NCBI GenBank assembly: GCA_022845895.1
Contig: AP025573.1
Coordinates: forward strand, 1,150,501-1,214,500
Length of the DNA: 64,000 nucleotides
Source of the DNA: Lachnospiraceae bacterium
GTDB lineage: Bacteria; Bacillota; Clostridia; Lachnospirales; Lachnospiraceae
Reading direction: 5' to 3'
Positions 41,793 through 50,162 of the stretch are shown piece by piece. The stretch's first letter is position 1. Every line of letters starts with the position of its first letter. The position numbers were made by a program, and so were the translations under genes. The notes below the pieces were generated by a model. The model had not been told where the DNA came from. It searched no databases and saw nothing but the letters and a program-made list of their open reading frames with translations.

Positions 41793-42608
41793 TTACCGGC
41801 TTTCCCCAAGAACCTGCTGTCGGGAAGCGTGTTCAAAGGCTTTTGCTGCCTGATCGACCTGAATTTTAGCGTGTTTCAAAAGCGTCTTGATGATCGTAGC
41901 CGGGCGTTCCTGTTCCTCCAGATGATCGACCATCCCTTTGCACTCATCCGGGAGGTATTCCGTCATATCTTTCAACACATCGGAAAAGTTACCCATAAAG
42001 CCCCAGCAGCTATCCGACAGCTCCCCGTTTTTATAAAGCTCAAACCCATAACACTCGCCACGAAGATAGGAATCATAAGCGGCGACTTCACTGCGCATCA
42101 GTGCGTCCGCTTTCTGCCGGATGGCGCCGGTCATCTTGTCTGCGTCAAATTCCTTTAGGGCATCTTCTTTTGAAACATAGATCCAGCCGACCTGTCCGCT
42201 GTCCCATTCTGCATGAGGAGCCCTGCCTGAGAAACTTTCTGTACTCATGGCAAGACCTGAGTGGTCGTAGAGATAGAGGGGGAGCATCAGATACTTTTCC
42301 GAAATTACTTTCTGCATTGCTTCATCGATCGCCCGTTCCTCTGTCTTTGGTCCATGCCGGAAACGGCTGCTTACAATGTTTACCATCCGTTCATAGCGTT
42401 TCATGCCGGCTTCATCATGTCCTACGGTATCTAAATACATTTCCCGCAGAAAGTCGTCTTTGTCCATATAGTTGTGATGGTCGCCCAGCGCATAGCGGGG
42501 ATGAAAGCATACCATCGTCCCAAAATGTTCATCTACCTCACGGGGAGAGATCAGAATATCGTCCGGCTGCACCATAAGGGCATAAGGTTCATTTACTGCC
42601 ATTAACAT
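41793..42608 (-). CDS. Hypothetical ICE protein (271 aa)
   Basis: Soluble, acidic protein starting MLMAVNEPYALMVQPDDIL. Notable segments are GDHHNYMDKDDFLREMY, GQVGWIYVSKEDALKEFDAD and RGECYGFELYKNGEL. I do not recognise a named family, though similar proteins occur upstream of pcfB in Tn1549-like elements. AAGGAG precedes ATG 42,608. It lies in a block of predicted polyvalent or antirestriction-type proteins, which is only context for its role. Confidence 0.65.
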   Translation of the reverse strand: MLMAVNEPYALMVQPDDILISPREVDEHFGTMVCFHPRYALGDHHNYMDKDDFLREMYLDTVGHDEAGMKRYERMVNIVSSRFRHGPKTEERAIDEAMQKVISEKYLMLPLYLYDHSGLAMSTESFSGRAPHAEWDSGQVGWIYVSKEDALKEFDADKMTGAIRQKADALMRSEVAAYDSYLRGECYGFELYKNGELSDSCWGFMGNFSDVLKDMTEYLPDECKGMVDHLEEQERPATIIKTLLKHAKIQVDQAAKAFEHASRQQVLGESR

Positions 42609-42625
42609 AATTGGCTCCTTTCTTT

Positions 42626-43042
42626 CTACAAATCCGGACCGGAATGGTGCATCATCGGTTTTTCCCGGTGTTCATTGGTTGCAGGCTGCTTGACTGCAAT
42701 GATCTCGCCGGCAATCCTTGCAAATTTTTCAGGGTACTTGAACTGCTCCCCATATTTCTCCATCAAATCCGGGGAAAGGTCTGTAAAATTTTCCTCGCCA
42801 AGACCAACGATCAGAAAATTCCCGGACACAATATCATAGATGTGGCCGTCATCGTCAAAGAGAGCCCGGTTCAGAGGCAGCCCCATCAGCTTGCCTTCTT
42901 CATTACAGATCAGAGCTACCGGGTCCTCATACGGATAGACCGCCTGAATATCTCCGCCCACTGCCGCCTGCAAGGATTTCAGACCACTTTCGATCTCCGC
43001 AGCATAAGGGGACTTGCCCGGCTCTACCATTAACACTTTCAT
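42626..43042 (-). CDS. DUF3846 family protein
   Basis: Protein of 138 residues: MKVLMVEPGKSPYAAEI at the start, then GGDIQAVYPYEDPVALICNEE and LPLNRALFDDDGHIYDIV in the middle, matching DUF3846, widespread in phages and ICEs with no proven function. ATG 43,042 overlaps the stop of the gene upstream by 4 bases, so it is coupled. Confidence 0.88.
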   Translation of the reverse strand: MKVLMVEPGKSPYAAEIESGLKSLQAAVGGDIQAVYPYEDPVALICNEEGKLMGLPLNRALFDDDGHIYDIVSGNFLIVGLGEENFTDLSPDLMEKYGEQFKYPEKFARIAGEIIAVKQPATNEHREKPMMHHSGPDL

Positions 43043-43881
43043 AATTGTATATCCTCCTTCTTTTTCATTGCCGTACCGGGAGCGGCTGGCGTTTTTTCCT
43101 GAGTTTTTGCCACAGAGAGCTTCCCCAGGACGGAAGGCTTCTCCCGGTTTTGGGGTGTAAAAATACCGCCCTCCGAAACCTCGGCGGCGGCATGTTCCGT
43201 TTTGGCCTGTTCCAGTCCTTCAACCGTATAGCCAGGTAAAAGAGTACCGTGAACCATAAAATGGTGCTCATATCCTTTCGGGATTGGCGGGGAAATTTCC
43301 GTGAATAAATGGGAATAGGCTTTCTTTCGCCCGTCCAGGTATTTTATGGCTGCGTTCTTATCTGTATATCGTTTCTGGTTTTGTCCGGCAATCTTTGCTC
43401 CATATCCCTGCTTCGGGGAATGAATACGGACTTCCCATGTCACATACCAGGCAATCGGAACACTCTGTTTGGTTTCTCTGTTATATTTCGTATCTTCCCA
43501 AATACTGCAGGTCATCTGATAGACCCGGTTGCTGATTTTCTGATCCGCCCTCCAGTTATCGGTGTCTTTCCACTGGTTGCCGGTATGTTCGATCTCCGGT
43601 GTACGAAGATATTCCAAAGCCCGGTTGATCGTCTGTGTTGCCGCTGCCTGCTGTTCCCACTGTTTTGCGGCAGCTACTACGATTTCATAGGCTTTCTGCT
43701 CCCCGTCGATACTTCCCTGGCGCATAGCTTCCAGGCTATCTGTTCCCATTGTGATCAGAGTAGAAATGTCCACATTTTCACAAACTACGCTGTGTTCTAT
43801 TTTAAGCTCTGATCCCGGCGTCAAGTGGTCGCCATACCGGTAGGCATGGTAATCCCTGTTTTCTTCCAAAATGCTGTTCAC
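43039..43881 (-). CDS. Hypothetical ICE protein with C-terminal tag (280 aa)
   Basis: I do not recognise a family. The middle part (WEDTKYNRETKQSVPIAWYVTWEV) looks like a compact beta-rich domain, and the C-terminal third is low-complexity. It ends with KPSVLGKLSVAKTQ, placing a serine 31 residues from the end as in five other ICE proteins of the window. The start is uncertain: the GTG at 43,881 overlaps AGGAGG, while ATT at 43,870-43,872 has 8-nt spacing and a TTG follows. It is coupled to the DUF3846 gene. Confidence 0.65.
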   Translation of the reverse strand: MNSILEENRDYHAYRYGDHLTPGSELKIEHSVVCENVDISTLITMGTDSLEAMRQGSIDGEQKAYEIVVAAAKQWEQQAAATQTINRALEYLRTPEIEHTGNQWKDTDNWRADQKISNRVYQMTCSIWEDTKYNRETKQSVPIAWYVTWEVRIHSPKQGYGAKIAGQNQKRYTDKNAAIKYLDGRKKAYSHLFTEISPPIPKGYEHHFMVHGTLLPGYTVEGLEQAKTEHAAAEVSEGGIFTPQNREKPSVLGKLSVAKTQEKTPAAPGTAMKKKEDIQL

Positions 43882-43887
43882 CTCCTG

Positions 43888-45912
43888 CTATATTTCCGGC
43901 TCATGTTTTTTTCTGGAAACCGTCTGAGCCGGTGATTTTTTATCTGTCGGCCTGTTTGCCGCAAGCTGATCCATCACGGAAGGACGGCCGACGCCGAACA
44001 TGGATAGCTGACCGTCCGCTGCCTCACGAAGTTCAGAAACAGAGAGGGGAAGCGTTACATCAGCATGGGTCAATAGCTGTTCCCGTTTCAAATCCTGAAT
44101 GATCTCGTCAAAAACGGCGTTGATCGCACGGCGTTCTTCCCCCACAGGGAAGGCTTTCAATACCTCCATTTCTCCGTCTTTACCGGAAACCAGGGTAAGG
44201 GCACAGTCGGCATGGCCTGCCAGATAATCCGATGTGTAGGGCAGTTTGTCCTTGATATAACAGGCAAAGGCTCTGGCTGTCATTTCCACATTGCTGTCCC
44301 AATAACCGCCGTCTTTTTCACATTCTTTTCCCATGCGTACCGAATTACGGTAAAAATCAGTTTCCGTCCGTCCAATCTGCGGAGCTTCCTGCGCCTGCAT
44401 CCCGGAAAGCATACGCTCAAAAATTTCCAGCCGTTCCCGTTCACTTTTGGGAATAACCCGTCCGGTAACATTCTTCTTAAATGCGCTGATCTGTTCCACA
44501 GAGCCAGGTTCGCCGGACAAAAATGCTTCCCGCAAGACTGCGTAGGTTTCCATCTGTTCCTCATTGCCATACCGTTTCAGGGAGGCAAGAACCGAGGAAT
44601 CCAGCCAGCTTGCCGCATTTTTCCGGGTGCGTTCTGTTTGTGCTTCCGTGCGCTTTGCTGCCTGTTCCGGTGTTTCCTGTTTATACTTCATGGTGTCAAT
44701 GAGTTTTCGGAACGGCGCATAGAGGCGGGGCTGTTCTGACAGCATCCCTTTTGCGCCCATCTTTGTACCAAGATAATCGTCAAGTCCATGCCACCATTCA
44801 TGTGCCAGCGAACCGGCCCCGTGCATTTTCGTAAGATTGATGACTGTACGCAAAGGTTCATAATGAGCCGCAGCATTGCCGCTGCCTCTTGCACCAAAAG
44901 CAATCGCAAGCGTTCCCTGATAAGCAATATCTTTATCGCTGATCTTAAGGGCTGACGCCAGATCCTTTAGTGCTTCAAATCCCATGTTAAGGGAGGTCTG
45001 ACGGTCGTTCTGGTTCATCCAGTTTCCAAACTCGCCGCCGCGGAACCCAAATGTATCAAGATAATGCTGTCCGGTGATCTCCACACCATTCCGGTAATCT
45101 GGGCCGGTACGTTTGACATGGGCGAGCTGGTGAGGGACAAACCGGATCTTTCCGTTTTTGTTCCTGCCTTTGGCAAGTTCCTGCACCCATTTCAGGGCAG
45201 CTTCTTTGGTCTCAAAATTGGTCCGCAGGATCGAATAGCCTTTTGTCACATAGTAGGTACCGGGTTTCCAGTCCTCATTTTTAGAATAGGTATGTTTCCC
45301 GTCGTTGAAGTGGATCGCATAACCTTTCGGTATTTTCTGCTCTTTGGAAACACAAAACTGTTCCTTTTTTGCTTTCTGAGTAAAGTTGCGCTCAAAATAT
45401 TCAGCCGAGCGGATCAGTATGGTATTGGACAATTTGTTTGTAATCACGGGATTGTCCTGTCCCTTTTTCGTTGCCCGGTAATGGATTCCGCTTCCCCAGC
45501 CCTGTACCTTTTCTAAATATCCATTGACAACGAAAAAGCGGTCATAAGCTCTCACAGCATCCTCCACAGTACGGACATCTGAAAGCACTGTCTGCAATTC
45601 CCGGACTGTTTTTATATATTCCTTTTGCCTCGCGGTCCGTTTTTCCGGGGTGTCATCCGTGCGGTAATACTGAGGGGAAACGTTTAAGCCGTCCCTTGCT
45701 TTTTTAATAAAATAAACCACGCCAAGAGGAATCCCTTCCTCCAGCATGGCTGCATAGTCCGGCTTTTTCCAGACATTATCCTTTTTCACAAATTTTTCGG
45801 CTTCGCGCTCATTCATGGCTTCCAGATCATCTGCATACAGCCCACGGTCTTTCCACAGGTCTTTTTTCGCACCACCGATCTTTTCGCCGAAATCTTCATG
45901 CACTCCTGCCAA
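43888..45912 (-). CDS. LPD1-type large polyvalent protein with zincin motif
   Basis: Protein of 674 residues. The C-terminal half contains FGFRGGEFGNWMNQNDRQ and GAGSLAHEWWHGLDDYLG: the HEWWH motif is a zinc-metallopeptidase (HExxH) signature within the LPD1 domain of polyvalent proteins, which phages and conjugative elements may send into recipient cells. The N-terminal half is rich in Lys/Tyr. The tail GRPSVMDQLAANRP has the shared PSV motif, 30 residues from the end. TTG at 45,912 with GGAGG 9 nt upstream is the start. The target is unknown. Confidence 0.83.
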   Translation of the reverse strand: MAGVHEDFGEKIGGAKKDLWKDRGLYADDLEAMNEREAEKFVKKDNVWKKPDYAAMLEEGIPLGVVYFIKKARDGLNVSPQYYRTDDTPEKRTARQKEYIKTVRELQTVLSDVRTVEDAVRAYDRFFVVNGYLEKVQGWGSGIHYRATKKGQDNPVITNKLSNTILIRSAEYFERNFTQKAKKEQFCVSKEQKIPKGYAIHFNDGKHTYSKNEDWKPGTYYVTKGYSILRTNFETKEAALKWVQELAKGRNKNGKIRFVPHQLAHVKRTGPDYRNGVEITGQHYLDTFGFRGGEFGNWMNQNDRQTSLNMGFEALKDLASALKISDKDIAYQGTLAIAFGARGSGNAAAHYEPLRTVINLTKMHGAGSLAHEWWHGLDDYLGTKMGAKGMLSEQPRLYAPFRKLIDTMKYKQETPEQAAKRTEAQTERTRKNAASWLDSSVLASLKRYGNEEQMETYAVLREAFLSGEPGSVEQISAFKKNVTGRVIPKSERERLEIFERMLSGMQAQEAPQIGRTETDFYRNSVRMGKECEKDGGYWDSNVEMTARAFACYIKDKLPYTSDYLAGHADCALTLVSGKDGEMEVLKAFPVGEERRAINAVFDEIIQDLKREQLLTHADVTLPLSVSELREAADGQLSMFGVGRPSVMDQLAANRPTDKKSPAQTVSRKKHEPEI

Positions 45913-45942
45913 TCTTCATCACCTCCAGTCAGTGTAAAATTC

Positions 45943-46845
45943 TTATCGCTCCGGGGCGGGGCGGCGTTCTTCGTTTTTGTGAAGTTGTGGGAGGTTTCCT
46001 GTGAGCCGGTCAGTTTCCCTGCGGATCAGTTTGTCCAGAGCGCCTAAATCCTCCGGTGCAATGGCAAACTCCCGGTAATTTTCATACCACAGGCCCGTAG
46101 AGATTGCCACGATGGGCGCAATTTTCTCCGAACCGGATGGAAGAAGGCGATACACAGGGGCTTCGTCATAAAGAAGCATCTGCTTTGCCGTTCCCTGTGG
46201 TATGCGGTACTTATCCATATCCGGGTTCTGGGCTGCCTCCATATATTGCATATTCAGGCGTTCTTCTAAATCCTGGGGCATATAACGAAATGCCTGATCC
46301 ATCCACTGTCTGAACATCGTGGAATAGTGGTACTGCCATTCCGTAACTTGATTTGGGGCATAAGAAAATCCCCAACTTTTCAGAGCATCTTTTTCGTAAA
46401 GCTCCATTTCAGTCCATTCTTTCAGGCTGACCGTAGCCGCTGAACCATCTTTGTGTTCGATATTGACGCCGCAAGGATAGAGGATATTTCTTTTTATATC
46501 CTGTCGCAGCGTGTCTAAATCCATCATCAGGACATCTCCGTACAAGTGACCGTCCTCTCTGCGTTCCGTATGAAACAGGAAAGCCCTCGCTCCGATAAAC
46601 TCCGTTGTTGAGATCATTTGATGAAGGTCTGCCGTAGAACAATAAGCAAACAAAGCGTCGGAAAGCCACATGTGATTTTTCCCCATGATGGCAATGGAAT
46701 CAGCCCCGGTATTTGTCGCCAGAGAACGCATATTAAATTCGCATTCCCTAAGAAAATCTCCGGCAAAAATATGTATCTCATACGCAAAGACGGATAAGTC
46801 TGTATCACGGATCAAATGAATCTGCGGTAGTGGTTCCTGATTCAA
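45943..46845 (-). CDS. Hypothetical ICE protein (300 aa)
   Basis: Soluble acidic protein starting LNQEPLPQIHLIRDTDLSVF (TTG start with AAGGAGG 7 nt upstream). Segments such as GADSIAIMGKNHMWLSDALFA and WGFSYAPNQVTEWQYHYS are not assigned to a family by me; similar proteins occur with LPD-type genes in Tn1549-like ICEs. It sits between the DUF6674-type and LPD1 genes in the same direction. It ends in a basic ERRPAPER tail without the PSV motif. Confidence 0.62.
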   Translation of the reverse strand: MNQEPLPQIHLIRDTDLSVFAYEIHIFAGDFLRECEFNMRSLATNTGADSIAIMGKNHMWLSDALFAYCSTADLHQMISTTEFIGARAFLFHTERREDGHLYGDVLMMDLDTLRQDIKRNILYPCGVNIEHKDGSAATVSLKEWTEMELYEKDALKSWGFSYAPNQVTEWQYHYSTMFRQWMDQAFRYMPQDLEERLNMQYMEAAQNPDMDKYRIPQGTAKQMLLYDEAPVYRLLPSGSEKIAPIVAISTGLWYENYREFAIAPEDLGALDKLIRRETDRLTGNLPQLHKNEERRPAPER

Positions 46846-46876
46846 TCAAATTCCTCCTTTCATGTGAACCTGACAA

Positions 46877-47647
46877 TTACCGGCTTTCCTTATCATGGGA
46901 AGGTGCCGGCGGCTTTTTTGCCGGTTCCGTTTTTGCTGCCTGTTCCCGCATTGCTTCCAAAACAGAAGGGCGCCTTTCCGCAGTCTGTTCCAACCGGGCA
47001 AGGGTATTAAGTGCCCACTCCGCATTACGGTTAATGGAGGATATAAGGGCGCCCTCCACTTTGAAAGCACCTTTGAACACCCTGGCAACCTTTCCGTTTT
47101 CTTTTGCGTCTGTCTCCGCAGGTTTTCCTTGAATAGCACGGCCCATATTTTTGAGATGCCGCCCCATTTCGTGATATTCCGTACTGAAAGCATCAATTCT
47201 GGCAACAGCCCTGTTGCTGACCTGCATACTTTTTTCTGCCGCACTTTGAATGGACTCCAACACCGGTCTGACATGTAAAAACTGTGTGATCCCATTCAAA
47301 GCGACAGCACCGCGTTCCCTGAAATCGGTAAGGATATTCCTGCATCCGTTTATGATCTGGCTTTTGAGTTCGGAAAGACGGTGACGCATAACGGAAATAT
47401 TCGCCTCCATAGCTGTATAGCTCTTTTGGAGAGCATCTTTCAGAGAATGGTTCTGTAATCCCTGCATTTCCTGACGTACTGCCTTTAATTCCTCGGTTGC
47501 CTCCAAAAGACGCTGCTCCATCCCGGTCACATGCTCGATCAGCTTGGAAAATTCTTCATATCCCGGTGTGTTGTTGTCTTTTAGGAGAGCAAGCAGTTCT
47601 TTGACCTGCTCATTTTCCGCAATCGGCTGGCTATCTGTCTCCGTCAT
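46877..47647 (-). CDS. DUF6674-type coiled-coil protein
   Basis: Protein of 256 residues, mostly long helices and coiled coil (MEQRLLEATEELKAVRQEMQ; NISVMRHRLSELKSQI), resembling DUF6674 proteins of conjugative elements. The tail ERRPSVLEAMREQAAK carries the shared PSV motif with serine 29 residues from the end, followed by a Lys/Pro-rich stretch. GGGAGGG precedes ATG 47,647. It lies 3 bp after the HTH gene. Confidence 0.75.
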   Translation of the reverse strand: MTETDSQPIAENEQVKELLALLKDNNTPGYEEFSKLIEHVTGMEQRLLEATEELKAVRQEMQGLQNHSLKDALQKSYTAMEANISVMRHRLSELKSQIINGCRNILTDFRERGAVALNGITQFLHVRPVLESIQSAAEKSMQVSNRAVARIDAFSTEYHEMGRHLKNMGRAIQGKPAETDAKENGKVARVFKGAFKVEGALISSINRNAEWALNTLARLEQTAERRPSVLEAMREQAAKTEPAKKPPAPSHDKESR

Positions 47648-47650
47648 TCA

Positions 47651-47938
47651 TCAATCCCTCCCATCTGCCGGTAGCGGCCCTCCGGCAATCTTGCCGACAA
47701 TCTCCGGACCAGTTTCATAAATCTGCATGAGGCGTTTTGCTGTGCCGCAGGGCTGTGCAGCTCCGCTGGTCCAAAGACGCACTGTGGATGGGGCAACATT
47801 CATCAAAAGCGCAAAGCCCTTTTCGTTCATGTCCAGCTTTTTCATCAGCGATTTAACCATATCGGGGCCGTAGTCTGGACACCGGGAAGCCTCGGCAATC
47901 ATCTGCAAAGCGGTATTTTCATTTTTTTTCATTTTCAA
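47651..47938 (-). CDS. HTH DNA-binding protein
   Basis: Protein of 95 residues with a helix-turn-helix of the HigA/YiaG type: KSLMKKLDMNEKGFALLMNV followed by APSTVRLWTSGAAQP and CGTAKRLMQIYE. It probably binds ICE DNA as a regulator. AGGAGG precedes ATG 47,938. It is coupled in position with the DUF6674-type gene. Confidence 0.82.
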   Translation of the reverse strand: MKMKKNENTALQMIAEASRCPDYGPDMVKSLMKKLDMNEKGFALLMNVAPSTVRLWTSGAAQPCGTAKRLMQIYETGPEIVGKIAGGPLPADGRD

Positions 47939-47964
47939 ATCCTCCTGTTATTTGTTTACCAGCC

Positions 47965-48189
47965 TTATGCCGGGGCGAAGCTGATCTGGTTGTGTTTCAT
48001 CCTTTTGGCAAAGTCCGGCAGCGAATAATTTACCCCGTCAATTTCTGCATGGGTGTCATCCAGACGATGGCAAACAGCAAAGTGCCTGTCCCCGTTTCCA
48101 TAGAACAGGCAGAGTAAACCATTGTCAGGAATGGAAAACAGCGCTTTTCCGGCGCAGTCTGTAAAGCAGATCTGTTGAGATCCATTCAT
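47965..48189 (-). CDS. Hypothetical ICE protein (74 aa)
   Basis: Small protein starting MNGSQQICFTDCAGKALFSI, with a beta-rich look and DDTHAEIDGVNYSLPDFAK near the end. I recognise no family. GGGAGG precedes ATG 48,189; the longer frame starting further up overlaps the primase gene and has no ribosome site. Confidence 0.65.
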   Translation of the reverse strand: MNGSQQICFTDCAGKALFSIPDNGLLCLFYGNGDRHFAVCHRLDDTHAEIDGVNYSLPDFAKRMKHNQISFAPA

Positions 48190-48202
48190 GTTGAAATCCT
48201 CC

Positions 48203-49183
48203 CTAAATTGAAACAGCCGCCTCTTTTGGGCGGCGTTGGTGCTGGCTGGTTTGCAGTTGTTCCCGAACCTGCAGCAATTTCTCATTGTAATCTTTTCCCA
48301 TCCGGGGAGGGTTGACACTTACCCGGATATGACGGAAACGTTTATCCTCGTGGAGCATGGTCTTGATTTTCCGGGCATTGACAAATCCGGCAAGGTCGTG
48401 GTCCATATAAAGGGTAACACGCCGGATCTCCGGGTGGCGTTCCAGGAAAGAAGTCAGCGCCACATGGGAAGTACCTCCCAAAGACAAGCGATAACCATTC
48501 CATTTCCATCCCTCCAGCTCTTGAAGTGTTGCATGGGAAAGCACATCAATAGGAGCTTCAAAGACTGCCACATGCCGGCTGCCCGGACTTTGCGGGGGAT
48601 AACAAAAGTTATATCCTTTGTCGCTGCCATAGACATCCTTTTTGAGATTGCCGCCGATACTGCGCATACAGGCGAACTTCGCTTTCCCGGAATCATCTTT
48701 CCCTACAAACACACAAACCGGTTCTCCATGATACCGGGCTTCGTAAAAAATCCCGGCTTGTAAACACTGGCGAATGACTTCTGAGCTGATCCCCCGTTTC
48801 TGCAAATAGGAGACCGCGGCGGTCGCGCAACGTCTGGCCCAGGGGAGAGAGAATGCTTTCTTTTCCGGTTCTTTTGATACCTGTATTTCTGCCGTACTTC
48901 GGTAAGCCGGTGTATGTCGGATTTCTCCACCTACCAGAGCATGAACCGCATCCACAAGACCATATCCCCGAATCTGGATCAGGTAGTCCAGCGCATTGAT
49001 ACTCCGTCCACGGCTGTTCCAGTACCAGTACCTTTTCCCTGTCACATATACTAGACTGTCATGTTCCTTATGCCGGAAATTAGGTCCATCCCGTTTCAGC
49101 ACACCAGGTTCATGGAACTGCAGGTAAGTAAACAGATCAGCTTCCCGCGCTGCCTGAATCTGTTCTTTGGTTACGCCGGGCAT
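48203..49183 (-). CDS. DUF3991/TOPRIM primase-like protein
   Basis: Protein of 326 residues. The N-terminal part (LKRDGPNFRHKEHDSLVYVTG; YWYWNSRGRSINALDYLI) is the DUF3991-type zinc-free primase region, and the C-terminal part has a TOPRIM fold (VAVFEAPIDVLSHATL; VTLYMDHDLAGFVNA). The family is thought to prime complementary-strand synthesis of transferred DNA. ATG 49,183 lacks a good ribosome site and instead overlaps a 12-codon leader frame that has one, so it may be expressed by coupling. Confidence 0.87.
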   Translation of the reverse strand: MPGVTKEQIQAAREADLFTYLQFHEPGVLKRDGPNFRHKEHDSLVYVTGKRYWYWNSRGRSINALDYLIQIRGYGLVDAVHALVGGEIRHTPAYRSTAEIQVSKEPEKKAFSLPWARRCATAAVSYLQKRGISSEVIRQCLQAGIFYEARYHGEPVCVFVGKDDSGKAKFACMRSIGGNLKKDVYGSDKGYNFCYPPQSPGSRHVAVFEAPIDVLSHATLQELEGWKWNGYRLSLGGTSHVALTSFLERHPEIRRVTLYMDHDLAGFVNARKIKTMLHEDKRFRHIRVSVNPPRMGKDYNEKLLQVREQLQTSQHQRRPKEAAVSI

Positions 49184-49209
49184 TGTACCGGCACAGTGAT
49201 TCTTTTCAT
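49171..49209 (-). CDS. Possible leader peptide of the primase gene (12 aa)
   Basis: ATG at 49,209 has GGAGG 9 nt upstream and encodes MKRITVPVQCPA before a stop at 49,171. It overlaps the primase start (49,183) in another frame, so ribosomes ending here could restart on the primase ATG. Confidence 0.4.
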   Translation of the reverse strand: MKRITVPVQCPA

Positions 49210-49237
49210 CGTGCTTTGCCTCCTTCCTGTGATGGAA

Positions 49238-49261
49238 CGAAAAAAGACACCCAAAGGTGCC
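49238..49261 (-). terminator. Terminator-like hairpin between the DUF6017 and primase genes
   Basis: On the minus strand GGCACC and GGTGTC form a 6-bp stem around a short loop, followed by TTTTTTCG. It lies between co-directional genes. Confidence 0.6.
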
Positions 49262-50133
49262 TAACAGCCGTACAGATCGTGATTGACCTCGGCACGGTAA
49301 TAGCTGTCCATTGTAGCCGGGGCATTATACAGCGCCGCCAGCAGATATGCTTTGATATTTCCGACCTTCGTCGTGTTCTTGTCGATACAGTCAAAGACAT
49401 ACTCTAAGTGGCCGGAATTGATCTTCAGGAACCGGCTCTTGACGATCTCCCTCGGAAAATCATCTCCGGCAATGCGAATGTAAGGGCGTTTCGACAAAAT
49501 CACTTCAAGCATAAGTTCAAGCGCTTCGTCCAGACGTTCCCTGCCATACCGTAAGACCAGTAAGTCATATTCGATATTTTCTTTGATGATTTCACGATAG
49601 GCTTCTATCAGCTCTATCCGATCCATCCCATCCGTGCGGCTTGCCGCTTCCGGCTCTGCCGGATAGATTGATGGATAAGTTATTGATTTATCTTTTTTTG
49701 ATTTTTTTGTTCTTAATGGATTAGTATTTAATTGTGCCGGATTTTCCTGTTCAGGTTCCGCCTGTTTAGGTTTTGCCTGTTCAGGTTTTACCTGTCTTGG
49801 ATTTTCCCGTTTAGGTGAAAGCCCTGTGTTTTCGGTACTTACAGGCTGCTCATGGATCGTATATTCAATGTCTCCCAACTGCCCGTTATCATAGCGGAGG
49901 CGCTGTCTGGTGAGATAACCATGCCGCTCCAGTTCCTTCAGGGCAGTAGTGATAGAATCCACACCGTCCTTGCAGATATGGGCGAGTCCCTTCGTGGTAT
50001 AATCCCAATCTTCCGGCAGCGACAACATAAGTGATAAAAGCCCCTTTGCCTTTAAGGACAACTCCGTATTGCGCAGATGGTGATTGCTCATTATCGTAAA
50101 GTCCTTTGTTTTCTCTACACGGAATACTGCCAT
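49261..50133 (-). CDS. ICE replication initiator-like protein (HTH + DUF6017)
   Basis: Protein of 290 residues. The N-terminal part is a winged helix (LSLKAKGLLSLMLSLPEDWD; DSITTALKELERHGYLTRQR), as in RepA/replisome-organiser proteins, and the C-terminal part resembles DUF6017 (YIRIAGDDFPREIVKSRFLK). Between them is a run of 5-residue units (KPEQA, KPKQA, EPEQE) encoded by 15-bp repeats. GGAGG precedes ATG 50,133. It probably helps replicate the excised ICE. Confidence 0.85.
   Translation of the reverse strand: MAVFRVEKTKDFTIMSNHHLRNTELSLKAKGLLSLMLSLPEDWDYTTKGLAHICKDGVDSITTALKELERHGYLTRQRLRYDNGQLGDIEYTIHEQPVSTENTGLSPKRENPRQVKPEQAKPKQAEPEQENPAQLNTNPLRTKKSKKDKSITYPSIYPAEPEAASRTDGMDRIELIEAYREIIKENIEYDLLVLRYGRERLDEALELMLEVILSKRPYIRIAGDDFPREIVKSRFLKINSGHLEYVFDCIDKNTTKVGNIKAYLLAALYNAPATMDSYYRAEVNHDLYGC
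49740..49805. repeat. 15-bp repeat units inside the initiator gene
   Basis: Four imperfect copies of a 15-bp unit (CCTGTTCAGG / CCTGTTTAGG type) encode five-residue repeats of the Lys/Glu-Pro-Glu/Lys-Gln-Ala kind in the linker. Copy number could vary without a frameshift. Confidence 0.8.
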
Positions 50134-50162
50134 TGTATCGCCTCCTTTCTTCGACTATTCCG

